The position numbers and the translations under genes are program-made. A stretch of 64,000 nucleotides of DNA from Calycina herbarum. Taxonomy: Eukaryota > Ascomycota > Leotiomycetes > Helotiales > Pezizellaceae. Below, piece after piece: positions 24,113-35,400 of the stretch (within the stretch, counting starts at the first letter, position 1; each line of letters starts with the position of its first letter). The notes below the pieces were generated by a model. The model was given only the letters and a program-made list of their open reading frames with translations, ran no database searches and was not told the DNA's origin. The stretch lies in the NCBI GenBank assembly GCA_001414485.1, contig LLEY01000186.1, positions 51,342 to 115,341 on the forward strand, read 5' to 3'.

Positions 24113-24577
24113 TTTGAAGCTATTTCAAAGCCAAACCCCTCCTTCTCTTCGATTGATTGCGATGGATAGCTGTGCACGGCGAGGGTTGAGGGCTGGCTCG
24201 TGCGGAGATCGGATCGACGCTGTAAGTAATTGATGCAGATAATGAGGGGATTCCACTCTGTATGAATCCTATGACTGTCTTCTATTATGTGGCGGCGGTC
24301 ACGATGTGGATCGCGGAAGAAGAATTGGACGGAGCTTGAAGCTTGAAGCTGTGGGATTGGAGAAGTGGAAGGGTAAGCTTTTGCGGACCTTCTCACCGCT
24401 ATGATTCGCGGGGTGGCTGGGGTTTTCAGTTATCTGCACCTTGAAGGCTCGGATTAGGTGCGGATGCCTTTCTATGCCTCAGGCTACAATATAATGCCAC
24501 GTGATATCGAAATTCGTCGGCTGATTTTGAGAGCTTCAAGTTGATGTTCCCGTCGGAGAATCAACACCAACACCACG
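24113..24577. promoter_or_regulatory. Divergent promoter region with CACGTG element
   Basis: 465 bp separate two divergent start codons (24112 minus, 24578 plus). A CACGTG E-box lies at 24498-24503, 75-80 bp before the plus-strand ATG and about 390 bp from the minus-strand one. Co-regulation is inference. Confidence 0.45.
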
Positions 24578-25500
24578 ATGCCTCGACCAATACCTCTGTC
24601 CACAGCGGTCATCCCCCGCTTCCTACTCCCACGACAAGGATCAATATGGCTTCGACCTACATCGATTCGAAATGCCTCAAACAAAGCTGACAAAGCTGCG
24701 AAAGCTGCGCCCAAACCAAAGGGTCCAATAGTCCTGGAGAAACCTACTAAATTCAATCCACCCTCTCATCCCCAACGAAGGGCCAAGCCTGCCCCGAGAT
24801 ACCCAGGCCCGAATCTATCTGCAGAAGAAACAGAACGGATGGCGACAAAGAAGTACCCAAATATGATGCCAGCAGAGGGAACTTTTATGCATTGGTTTAT
24901 CAACAATAGGAATATACATATGTGGATTACTTTGGTAAGATTATGTTTTTTGCTCAATTTTACCAATTCAAATGTCATGGTGTCTTTCTTACGAAACAAT
25001 TGGCAAATTGTTCTCCCATTACAAAACTTCTGGAGCTCCAAAGAACCCTTAGCTAATCCCACCACCAGGGCACCTTGTTCGGACTCGCGACCTCAGTCTG
25101 GGTAACTAATTTCAAACGAAATTCCCCTTTTACACACATGCTCCCCGAATTTTCATCCATCTTCACCCACCCAATCGCATTCGTACGAACTTTTTTCGAG
25201 GTAGTAAAATTGACAACCGACTACAACACAATTCAAGTTATGGAAAGAAGGAAAGCCAAGGTCGAAGATGTAAAGAAGAGACATGAATACCGCAAAGCGC
25301 ATGGATTCGATATGGATGAAGGTTTCGGTGGTTGGACTGCTAAGAGTGATGCTCAGACTTTGGGACCTGGGATCTTGCTTGGGGATGAAAAGCTCGTTGG
25401 AGGTGCTGCCTCCGCAGATGGAGCTGCAGAAGGAGAAGAGAATAAACAGGTAGTGAGACTAACTAGACCGCCAGTCAAGAAGTGGCTTGGTATTTGGTGA
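24578..25500 (+). CDS. Predicted mitochondrial single-TM protein, uncharacterised
   Basis: Two exons (24578-24934, 25069-25500) with a 134-nt GTAAGA...CTAAT...CAG intron give 262 aa. The N-terminus is rich in Arg, Ser, Ala and Pro with no acidic residue in the first ~33 positions, typical of a mitochondrial presequence. A Lys/Pro-rich segment leads to PNMMPAEGTFMHWFINNRNI. One transmembrane helix spans the splice site (HMWITLGTLFGLATSVWVTN, about residues 112-132). The C-terminal part is charged (VMERRKAKVEDVKKRHEYRK) and ends RPPVKKWLGIW. The pattern is that of a conserved ascomycete mitochondrial membrane protein; I cannot give a function. Confidence 0.85.
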
Positions 25501-27388
25501 TCTCATGGATGGACGAGCTTATAAATATAAGTGGATTGGGAGACATGTGAGGCTTGTTCTCATATATTGTACAATATTGGAGATAAATATACACCTCTCG
25601 GCAATTCAGCTCTTTTTGGCGAAAAGGGCTGGAATTCGTGTGGAAGGTTTTCGGCCCCTGTGATCTCCTTCCAGCTGGTTTCGGAATATGGGCAATTGAA
25701 CCAAATCTTATGTTAGATATATGATTTTTTATCGTGTTTCTTGTATGGGTCCATGCATTTTCCTCAACATCAGGGCTTAACCAAATATCAGCTTTTGAAC
25801 TTTTCTACACCTACCCATACAACTATCAATATTCAAAAAAATCATATTCCCTTTTGTACTGTACATGTACCTTACTTCTTATACAATGCCCGACTGCCCA
25901 TGAGTATTGGCCTTCACCTTGAGAAGCAGTTGTAGCCCAGCTTTGGAGAATGGTGAAACGAAACTATCAGCCTCCACAGCAAATGGGTAACCATGAGCGA
26001 CTTTCCTACCAACAATACCTCCACGGAGAGATTCCTCAATGGAGTTATTACAATACAAGATGTGGTAATTGGTAGGTCACCTACAAATAGCGACTTTGAA
26101 ACAACTCCCGATGAATTCAGTCCAAGTTATTTTCAGGTAGTCTACAAACAGTTCGACTTTTCTACAAGATGTTGTTGTCGGTAGTTAACCTATAAATATA
26201 GAAATATGAAAAGTGTTTTCTGAGGAGTAATAGTCGTAAGTTAGAGTAATGGAATTAAAACATGAGACTTGTAGGAAGACTGATATTATTTGAAATTCAT
26301 TCTACTGAAGTATATTACATTACTATGTCTTATTTTTCAAATTGTCTCAGAACGTTTGAAACAATAAAGTTAGATAGATATCGTTGAGGTAAAGGAATAT
26401 GCTGTTGTTTAGCTTATATCTGAATAGCAAGTATTAAATAACATATGTGGGGGCCAAAAAGAGAGTCACGAGTTCGCCAACAAACCCTCTCTCACCATCA
26501 ACTACTCTTGCCCAAGTTGCCGTCAATAGAAGATAAATTGTTTTCATCTTGTTTGTAAATTATCTGGCGTGATTCTAGCAATTTATTTCATGAGCTCGTA
26601 TTAAACCCAGCTGAAAAAAGCAGCCAAGAGCCTACTCTTACCTAACGTTGCGAAACAACATCAACAGCCGGCAGGGTAATTGGACAAACAACACATCACT
26701 TGAAGCTTAACTCGCATAAGCATACACCTGGAGAATGCTAAATGAGAGGAGCTTTTTAGCTATCAGCAGGTGAAGCATCTCCATGTGGATCATGTGGGAA
26801 AGTGTGGTTGGGTGGTCTGTTTGTACATTCATCGGAAGAACAGCCATGGGAGAAAATTGTCCTTGGAGAATTGAAATAGATTTCTTAGCGAATGTTGATC
26901 CGGGGCGCTTTGAACAATAATTGAAGTTATTCAACTCGAAGATTCCTCATCGAAAGAAAGCCTCCCAGATGTTTGAAAGAATAGAAACTATTGAGGAAAG
27001 ATACGAGTATGAAAATTATGCGTATCCTAAATTTGTTCAAATTATTCAACTATTTAGTGCATTTGTTTACTATGAACAATTGTTCTAGTCTATATATAAC
27101 GATGACTTTAGGTACATAAGCTTATGCCACGCACAAGACAAAATGATGTAATTTTCAGCTGTGACTTCTGAAATTACGAAACAAAAATGTGTTAGTGAGA
27201 TGGGAAAAGACGGTCAGGAAAGACCATCGTGTATGTGAAATATAAAAGTCCATCATACTTACCAGTTCTGATCCTCACAAACACTCAACACAATCAGCAC
27301 AATCAGCACAATTCAAACAATTCCCCCACAATTAAGACTTTTCACTCCAACGAAACCTTGTTCTCAAAGCAAAACCTCACTCATCAAG
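25501..27388. other. 1.9-kb AT-rich intergenic region
   Basis: No convincing coding sequence. It contains a degenerate direct repeat (26054-26201). The last ~100 bp form the leader of the following small secreted gene and include CACAATCAG-type short tandem units near 27289-27310. Confidence 0.5.
26054..26201. repeat. Degenerate direct repeat, about 109-bp period
   Basis: A segment starting TACAAGATGTGGTAATTGG (26054-26090) recurs as TACAAGATGTTGTTGTCGG (26163-26201), both ending in ACCTA(C/T)AAATA. A weaker related piece with TCTACAAAC lies between them. It looks like a decayed tandem array. Confidence 0.45.
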
Positions 27389-27802
27389 ATGAAGTTCTCG
27401 CTCATCATCTCCGCGAGAATTCTCGCCCTCTCATCTAGCACCTCGGCAGCCAATTGCCAAAATGGTCTCAACTACTGTGGTTGGAACTTGCTGAAGCGAG
27501 GTAAGTCCTCCCAAACTCTCTGAAACCAAAACCAAGACTAGAGCTAACAATCCCATCAAGGTGACTACAAATCGACCATTGTAGCTGAACCCTAGGCTGA
27601 TGGAATTCCACTAACTACTAAAAACATCTACAACTTCCTGTACTATTGCAAGGATAGTGCGAGAGGAATCAGTCTTTTGGCGACTTGTCATGGAGATGGG
27701 TCGTGTCAAGATGGTGGTGCGGATCATAGTGATTATTGCGAAATCAAATTGGCTCTCGGGTCTGTGAGAGCTATTTTCGATGTGCATGTTTGTGAGGCAT
27801 GA
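27389..27802 (+). pseudogene. Small secreted cysteine-rich protein gene with in-frame TAG
   Basis: Two exons (27389-27500, 27561-27802) with a textbook 60-nt intron (GTAAGT...GCTAAC...AAG) would encode about 117 residues. The start is a signal peptide (MKFSLIISARILALSSSTSA) followed by CQNGLNYCGWNLL, a pattern seen in many small secreted fungal proteins. The second exon carries further cysteines (FLYYCKDSA, SCQDGGADHSDYC). An in-frame TAG at 27593-27595 stops the protein after 48 residues, yet the frame stays open for 69 more codons with the cysteine pattern kept. This fits a recent nonsense change, CAG to TAG being simplest. Readthrough or unusual splicing cannot be excluded. Confidence 0.65.
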
Positions 27803-29125
27803 AGAGTCAGAGGTCTGAAGTGGTAGAAGTGTGAATATGGGAAGCTGGGGGTTTGTTGACATGGACGTTTTGGTACCCGTTGTGGGGCCTCGTCATTCGT
27901 TTAGTATTGAATCAAATTATGTGCATATGACGAATGAGCTATTTGATTCTTGTCTTTTATGTTTATTATAAGATTACACACTATGCGAGGCGATGGTTTA
28001 TTGGAACAGTGGAATTTCCTTTTAACTCCCAAGCCAAGAGTTGTTCCCTTTTCACTGAGAGATATCACAAGTTCCAGCTGATCCACATGTGTGGAATCAT
28101 GGCAATAAATAAATATGAATGTAAATGTTGTGAATGGCATCGGGGATAGGGCCCCGATTTTCTTATTTTGCTGTGAGTAAATATTGATTCAAGTTTGTTG
28201 ATAAGTCGGCTTTATTTAAGAGCCATCCAAACGACAGTAGCATGACAACCGAAAGTAAAAGAAGCGAGTACCATTCCATAAATGTCAGTAGTGATTGCCT
28301 TGCTGGGACAGTCTTGCGGAGGTACTTGTCACCAGTCTGAGGACGGGGGGTTTGCTTCTTTACTGGCGAGGGCTTGTTACTCGCTGACCGACTCGCCTTC
28401 GAAAGAGTTCTCATCCGAGGCATACTCCACAACCTCATTCTGTTCTTCATGCTCATCCGGATGCGAAGAGGTCATTTGAGGAATTGCTTAGGTTATGGTT
28501 GCACACGGTAAACTTCAGTAATGTACCTGTCTCAAGAAAATCCCACCTGAGTGGGTTGGGGATGGTCACTGGTATCATGTAAGATTCGATAAACCACAGA
28601 GCGACTGCCATATTCCACAGTCATAGTAAGGACCTGTACTAATAAATGATGAAAACTAAACCAAATAGCGAAATTCTAACAAATAGTACTGAAACTCGTG
28701 GAGGAAGCAAGTTCATTCACTGCATCAATCCACGATGTTGAAAAGACCTGAAAAATTCGGATTTGAGTTCTAGAGTTCGATGGTTTGCCTAAAGCGATAT
28801 GGACTGAGTAAGTATTATGAGAAAGAGATCTTATACTGGTACTCTGGTTTTTCAAATCACCGAGAATGCTGACACCATCCGAAATCTTTACTAGAAAGAA
28901 AGGTCTTATCTAAAACACTTACCCGGCTTTACAATTGTACTCGCTCAAGTAACTTGCCATAGGATGCCGAGAGTAGAGGGGGGAAATATTCTCGGTTCAT
29001 TCGTAGAAGGAAGTTATCCTGAAGAGCTCTCCTTAAACTCTTAAAGTCAAAACTCCCTCTCAACCCAGCTAAACTCCGAAAACCCAAATCAAGCCTCCCA
29101 ATATCAAGAAATCCGCACCCCCTCT
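27803..29125. other. 1.3-kb interval with one weak small ORF
   Basis: Apart from the small minus-strand frame at 28163-28456 I see no coding sequence. Confidence 0.45.
28163..28456 (-). CDS. Possible 97-aa tail-anchored membrane protein
   Basis: The frame has a very basic N-terminal half (SKASRSASNKPSPVKKQTPR) and a single hydrophobic segment (WYSLLLLSVVMLLSFGWLL) near the C-terminus. A second frame on the same strand starts at 28480 with an acidic stretch (MTSSHPDEHEEQNEVVEY) and stops early, so one of the two may be a shadow or the gene may be frameshifted. No family is recognised. Confidence 0.3.
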   Translation of the reverse strand: MSMKNRMRLWSMPRMRTLSKASRSASNKPSPVKKQTPRPQTGDKYLRKTVPARQSLLTFMEWYSLLLLSVVMLLSFGWLLNKADLSTNLNQYLLTAK

Positions 29126-29827
29126 TTAACCCAATGATCCTCTTCCTCTCTTCATCCCCACAACCATAACAATATCTTTATCCAAAAACTCCACAACCTC
29201 AACCTCCTCCACAAACCTAACAATCTTCCCATTCCTACACTTCTTAACCTCACACTCTCCTTTTCCTTCTCTCTTTTTATCTCCATTCTCAGTCCTACCC
29301 AAACAATCCCCTCTTTCCAAATCCAAATCCACATCCTCTTCCTTCTTGCACCCCAAAACCCCGCACCTAGCTTTACACCCCCCAAATACACACCCACCAT
29401 ACTCCAAAACTCTCGCTCCCCTTCCTCCAATGCCTCTATAACAAAGCAGCCTCCTCTCCCCACCAGCACATCCTCTTTTTTTACTTCTTTCTCTTCTAGG
29501 TCGTCGTCTCCAATCCGCACTCCTCCTTCCATCCAACCATTCCTCCCAGTAATCCACAAGTCTCGGGATGAGAAAGAACTGGAGCATGAGGACACAGAAA
29601 GCCGACATGATGAGGATGAAGAAAAGGGTTGTGAGGAGGGCTGGGGCCAGGGGTCTTGTTTGGTCCGGGATTGGGTTCGTGAGGATTTGCGTTATATTGA
29701 TGGTTTGTAGAGGTTTTAATGCTGTTGTAGGATCCAATGGCCAGGACGGTATTGATGGTAAGGAGGTCGTTTCCCCCAACGAGTTTCCCGGCATCCGAGA
29801 AGATCCAAGATAAGTCTTGAGATACAT
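29126..29827 (-). CDS. Hypothetical single-pass membrane protein
   Basis: A single exon of 233 aa. Residues about 1-65 are Ser/Thr/Pro-rich. One strong transmembrane helix follows (LTTLFFILIMSAFCVLMLQF, about residues 66-86), then an Arg-rich stretch (RRPRRERSKKR), a Cys/Gly-rich region and an acidic motif (VRFVEEVEVVEFLDKD) common near the ends of small fungal membrane proteins. The frame is open about 60 nt upstream of this ATG, so an upstream exon is possible. I do not recognise the family. Confidence 0.5.
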   Translation of the reverse strand: MYLKTYLGSSRMPGNSLGETTSLPSIPSWPLDPTTALKPLQTINITQILTNPIPDQTRPLAPALLTTLFFILIMSAFCVLMLQFFLIPRLVDYWEEWLDGRRSADWRRRPRRERSKKRGCAGGERRLLCYRGIGGRGARVLEYGGCVFGGCKARCGVLGCKKEEDVDLDLERGDCLGRTENGDKKREGKGECEVKKCRNGKIVRFVEEVEVVEFLDKDIVMVVGMKRGRGSLG

Positions 29828-30858
29828 CTTGACCCCCGACTTGTTTCGTGTTTCGATATATCGTTGCGACAGAGAAAAGTGGTCGTGTTCCCAATCTCAT
29901 CCAGGTCTTGTCCGGTTTGTAGTCGTAGTCGTGGTGGCGATTGATAACAGTAAGAAAGTCGAGTGCTGTACAATTCTCCAGAGATATAACCTGGTATTTA
30001 CAAGGGCGGTGTTGAATGTACGATCAACTTCCCAAGACCTCGAGACCTGATCTTAAGACCCCAACCTCCCACATGAGATGCAAAACCCTTTAGTGAATCC
30101 CACAATGCAAACTAGTGTTCTAGTGGGTCGTAATTTGTTCAGCAGCCACTAATTTAACATTCACTTGTCAATCTCCGATTGAATTCAAATATGTTATATC
30201 CACTGTGGATAAGGAGAAGTACAAAATACAAGACAAAACTCAATTCAATAACAAGATGACAAAATGACAAAATGACAAAATGACAGGTGACAGATAAGCA
30301 AAAGTATGACATTCCACAAGCTCCAAGCTACTTTTTAGGGGGAAGCCATTCACACATGACAACCACACTACCTAACACTGATTATCACACCACCACCCAG
30401 CTCAACAAAAACACACCACCAACAGGACCCATGCAACGCACCGCAACGTCAAGAAAAATATGCACTTCAGACTCACACAACGACAGGGAAGTGGTACTGC
30501 TTATTTCAGAGTGAAAAAACTAGGATTGGGGTATAATACGAATCGAAGCAAAGTAGCAAGTAAAGATCCCTTCCCCGCAATGCAACAAAAGAAACCCCCA
30601 GTCTATGTACAAATAACAAAAGTAAAAAGGAGACAATCAAGGTATAATGAGCGAGTCGAGTCGAGTGAGCAAACATGCCAAAAGCAAAGTTTGTTCCATC
30701 CCACCAGCATTCATCAATTGGCAACCTCTCAACCTTTCCTTTCCCTTCTTTTCCCCTTCCGCTGACCCTTAATATAACTTAGACATTCGCATTAACATCG
30801 TAAACCATCATCGAAGAACTTTCCTTCTTCAATTTCAAACTTCAAACTGAATCTGCCC
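29828..30858. other. 1-kb intergenic region
   Basis: No gene is supported. It contains an 8-bp tandem repeat (30253-30284) and the 3' flank of the minus-strand gene at 30859. Confidence 0.5.
30253..30284. repeat. 8-bp minisatellite
   Basis: Four head-to-tail units of AAAATGAC, the first with one mismatch (AAGATGAC). The array is followed by AGGTGACAG. Confidence 0.85.
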
Positions 30859-32463
30859 TCATCTGATTTCAGCAGAGATTTCTTCTCTCACAACTCTACA
30901 CCATTTCCAGATCGCGTCTTCGAAGCCCTTCATAGCAACTTTATCCGTTCCTTGAACCACAGCCATTACGTCGACTTTAAGCACAACCTCCCATCGTAAT
31001 TCGGCGGCCTTGATCCAATACCTCAGATTCTCAGCTGAGCGATACGGTTTCCCAAAATCCGTATGCCATTTATCAATAGCCCCAAAAGGCCGCTTACTCT
31101 TCCTCACCAACGCATTATGCAATTTCACCAATCGCAGGCCCGTACGTAAATCTTTCAAAAAGTCCGTAGGCAACTCCTCATCATTGGATATCGAATCTGT
31201 AGGCGTGAACTCTGGTAACGTAGCAGCATCCGGGTCCATAGATTTGATGAATGCGAGTTCTCGTTCGATTTCTCTACCTTCCCAGGAGTTGACAGGGGAG
31301 GTACTATTATCAAGCCAGATCCAGCTGGCTCTCTGGGTTCGTTCGGCTTCTTCCATTTCTTCTTCGCTTTTTAACATTGCGTATACCCCTTCTACCCATG
31401 CTTCCATGGTTTCTCGTTCTTCGGTTCGCATACCTTGGGCGAAATTCCGCGTGGCCATTCGTTTGAGTACATCCATTACGGAAAGTAATTCTGTTCGTAT
31501 CCTTCGCTCAGATTTAATTGCGGAAAGTCGAGCTGGTTGGTCGTGGGCTGTGTAGTACATTTTTGCTGCCCGGATGGCGAGGGTCATGATGTCGAGTATG
31601 TGCATTCCTTGTATCTCGAACCAGCCATTAGGGTTACCGGCTTTTGGGCTCGAGGTGGAATCGGAAGTGGGGTTTGGTGATGAGGGAGGTGATGTGTAGG
31701 CTTCTTTCGCGTCTGCTAGGACTTTTGCGGCTTCGGAAAGGGCTTTTCGTAGGTCTTCTTTGAGTTCTTCGAGGGTAGGTGGATGAGGGATGACTTTCTC
31801 GCGGTGGTTGTATGTGCTAACCGTTGGGGGTAGCATGTGGGGGTGATCTTCGTCTTCTTCCTCACTGAAATATTCTTGTGTCGGACTTTCCACCATCATC
31901 CCACCGTGCCCTTGTGCGAGGAGCTCTGGACTGCTACCCATTGAGGCATATGACGAATCGATATCCGAGCCTAGAACTTTGGGCGACAGAAACGAAGTAT
32001 CCAACGCCGACAAATCTAGTGTCCCTCGATTATTGCAATCCTTCTTCTTCGATAACCGTCCACCCTTCCCATCCAACAATCCCGTTCTCGCAAAGTAATA
32101 TTGCAGATGCATAATACTCCCCAAACTAAGCACGCTCTCTCTCGATTGTGCCGATTTCGCAAAATTCGTTCCCTGAGGACGCACATAACCTCTCCTACTA
32201 GGTTTCTCGAGTCCGCCCATCGACTGTCTCTTGGAGTACCCAGCCGACGAGGATCGTGACACCGAACTGCCAATCGAACTCGCCATCGATTCTCTGCCTC
32301 CCATACCGCTAGAAGCTCCGGAGAAAAGGGATCCTGCCGAGCCAGTTGACACGCATCGAGTGAGTTCCGGACAAGCGCCAACGGCGGGAGTGGGTGACGT
32401 CGAGGGTGAGGGGGAATCTCTGCGGAAGGAGGGTTGCTCTCGGAGTTCTTGGGTGGTCGCCAT
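30859..32463 (-). CDS. Conserved hypothetical protein, intronless
   Basis: A single 534-aa open frame. I chose the start MATTQELREQPSFRRD because the 41 residues encoded further upstream (from 32586) look like untranslated leader. The N-terminal ~140 residues are Ser/Pro-rich and low complexity. Residues ~140-250 contain a moderately ordered segment and an acidic patch (EYFSEEEDEDH). The C-terminal half is rich in charged helices: EELKEDLRKALSEAAKVLAD, IQGMHILDIMTLAIRAAKMY and the final KGFEDAIWKWCRVVREEISA. The length and consistent coding character make it a real gene. I do not recognise a named domain. Confidence 0.85.
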   Translation of the reverse strand: MATTQELREQPSFRRDSPSPSTSPTPAVGACPELTRCVSTGSAGSLFSGASSGMGGRESMASSIGSSVSRSSSAGYSKRQSMGGLEKPSRRGYVRPQGTNFAKSAQSRESVLSLGSIMHLQYYFARTGLLDGKGGRLSKKKDCNNRGTLDLSALDTSFLSPKVLGSDIDSSYASMGSSPELLAQGHGGMMVESPTQEYFSEEEDEDHPHMLPPTVSTYNHREKVIPHPPTLEELKEDLRKALSEAAKVLADAKEAYTSPPSSPNPTSDSTSSPKAGNPNGWFEIQGMHILDIMTLAIRAAKMYYTAHDQPARLSAIKSERRIRTELLSVMDVLKRMATRNFAQGMRTEERETMEAWVEGVYAMLKSEEEMEEAERTQRASWIWLDNSTSPVNSWEGREIERELAFIKSMDPDAATLPEFTPTDSISNDEELPTDFLKDLRTGLRLVKLHNALVRKSKRPFGAIDKWHTDFGKPYRSAENLRYWIKAAELRWEVVLKVDVMAVVQGTDKVAMKGFEDAIWKWCRVVREEISAEIR

Positions 32464-35400
32464 GATTGCGAGTGTGCGAGGCAAGTGCAAATGTACGCGT
32501 GTTTCCGACTGATTATGCGGGCAGCTCTTTCCTCCTCTAAGCCTGTGGTGTAACTGTGCTGAGGGGTGTTGGGTGAATAGGCTCAATTAAAGAACTCGTG
32601 GGACAGACATTCGCGTTGTTGGGAGCAGATTCTCGAGGTGTAGGGAGAGAGGGAGGGAATAGAGGGGAAATTTGGTGGATTGGTTGCTGTGGAAGTTCGT
32701 GATACACGGATCCTGGTGGAGCATGTATCGCAATAAAAGACCCGGCGGCGAGAGGTGGTGGTGTCGGCAACCAAGAAAGGGGACAAGGTCCAGGGGTAAC
32801 GCGATGAAACGTCGATAACTCGGCCGTTCTATTGACCAAATTGACCAGCATCAAACTTCTAGAAACTTTCAATGCCTTGAAGCGGGAACGCTAAAGTAGG
32901 AAAAAATGAGGTTCTACAGACGTCTGGCTTTGTATGGGAAAGGCGAGATTGGGAATGTTTTCGTCGCTTGTTGACTCTATTGATTCCATTCCACTTTGCC
33001 TTGGATTCACCAGCTAATCTCGTGTCCCAGCAACCACAACGCGTGCCTGAATTTGCAAATAGATGACTCGCTGTCAACAGTTAGATGATACAAATCTTAA
33101 TCGAAATAAGGCTCACTCCCGGTGTTAACTACGAGGTACTCAAAGCACACAGTGATTGAACACCACAGTGGTCTCTCCACAGCACCCAATTCACAGTTCG
33201 ACTTTGCTACCCCTCGAGTTTGAAAATCCTTATCGATAACTTGGACCCCCGGGCCCCTATATTTGTTTCGCGTCACGTGTTTACATTCTGCTCGATATCT
33301 TTCTATAGCACAATGCTACTTAGTTATTAGTCGTTGCTTCCCTTGGGTTACGGTTTATTAATCCTCATTTTGCGTGCCCAGAAAGAAGTGTGGCTGGACC
33401 TGGCGTGGCGAGTGAGGGGGCTGTCTCGTGACAGCGAAGTGACGCGACGGGAGTCCTGCCAATGATTTTAAAACAAACAAAATCCACTAATTAATAAATT
33501 GCTAGTTGTCGCCAACCCTTTCAATGCTGTTGACATTCAGATCCCCTTGATAAGTGCGATTGGACCAGGAAAAACACGGGAATGCGGAAGCTTCTGTTGC
33601 TGTCGATCTTCATGCCACCCTCGTTTAAAACCTTCTCTTTCTAGTAGATATTGATGTGAAAGTATGGTTGAAGCAAGCCTTAAAGCACTGCAATACTCTT
33701 GTCTGTCCCTCTTCCCTATACATCTATTCGAATGTAGTTGCAAACCTGCCTGTGTGCTGGCTTCCATGAACGGATGTATCATGACAAAATCCTGCGCATA
33801 TTACGGGAAAGAATATTTTCTGGGACTATTTTTATATGTTATACACCAAAGACAAAACGGAACAATTTCCACACTGGCTACGATCCTCCTTGGCAGCTTT
33901 GAACGACTGGAAAGCCATCGAAGCGGAAGAATCGGTACTTGATGTCAAAAGTTACGAAGCGAAAATTCCAAATTCTCTTACAAAATATTCCTTGGAAAGA
34001 TTTAGAAACAATACACACCAGTTGAACGCATTTTCACACTAAGTTGTAGCTTGATGTTACACAGTACCCCGGTTTTCGGTTACTATGTCAAAAAATCATT
34101 CCTGGATTATGGAGGCGTTACTGGTTCACTTCCAAACATTTATTCACCGTCGATTTGGATTCCAATAACCAGATTTGAAACAAAATCGTAGCCAAAACCA
34201 ACACTGCGAGTACTATACACGATGGATTGAATTGCAAAAACGCCATCTGCCCCGAAATTACGGCTCTATTTGGAACCAGATATGGAATCACAAGGGAGTA
34301 AGAGCAAAGTCTGGTCCAACTTTCTGTCTTGGTGGGTTTCTAATATCCAAGGCGAGAGTTTATAGGCTCGTTACTTACCTAAAAGTGTAACATCGAAATC
34401 GTCGTCAGGCCTCGCCGAAAGATTCCTGATTCTCAACACTCGTGATTTGCTTTCTTCAATGATTCCTTCCTTTCTCGTGTGTAAGTAGGGAACAGATCCG
34501 GTATTATTTCAAGAAAACAGAAACCAAGCTATGAGATTTTGCACCAGAGACCCCTGAAGAAATTCGCCCTAAAAATACGAACAATTTTTGAAACATCAAT
34601 CCATTACTTTGAAACTAATTCGCATTACAGAAGAATGCGTGCCACCCAAAGACAGGGGTTTTTTCTTCGAAAAGATCCAAGTTGATATCACATTTTCATC
34701 CATCACTCGACGAAGACCTCGCTTAACTCTTGGCACTTTTGAAAAAGAGATGACTGGAGGACCCTTACTTTGAGGTTTGACCTACTACATGTTGATTAAT
34801 TGTGCAACATCAAGGTTTGCATAAATATGGGGCTTCCTCTGGAGCTCATCTCTATGATGTAATTGAGATAATTTGCTCGTCATCTAGAAAAGGTAGAAGA
34901 AATCTCAAGCCCTCGCTCGACCTATGCCTCGGATGGATTGACTACATGGGTGTCCTAGTGCTTTTTCGGCCCTCATAGTCTATAACTGCAAATTGGTAAT
35001 TTGGTCCTGGGAAATTAACAAACATTAAGCTTCCTGGAATTTCTGTTTTTTGTTCTTGGTGACGTCGGCTCTAATGCTCGCAATATCTTCACCTCCGTAG
35101 GCTCTCAAAAGACACTAAGATCATCGAGAGCGAAATCATCTTCGGTATCTGACTCATTGACTATTGCGATCCGCCTAAGCATCGCGCGCAAACACTAGCA
35201 TCGCCGGTAACCTCACCGTCGACCCCCATCAAAAATAAACGAACCAACCACGATTCACCCTAATACTTAGGCCCCACAAATCTTCCAATTCCTCATAACC
35301 ACAAATAATACAAGTCCTGTCGCCCATCAGCATATCGAAGCTGTGGTGCACCGGCAACATCGACGACTTCGACTCTCAAAAAAGGAAAAAGAAAAAAAAA

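Noticed and set aside
31010..31555. 181-codon plus-strand open frame
   Set aside because: Antisense to the conserved intronless gene 32463-30859, with no features of its own.
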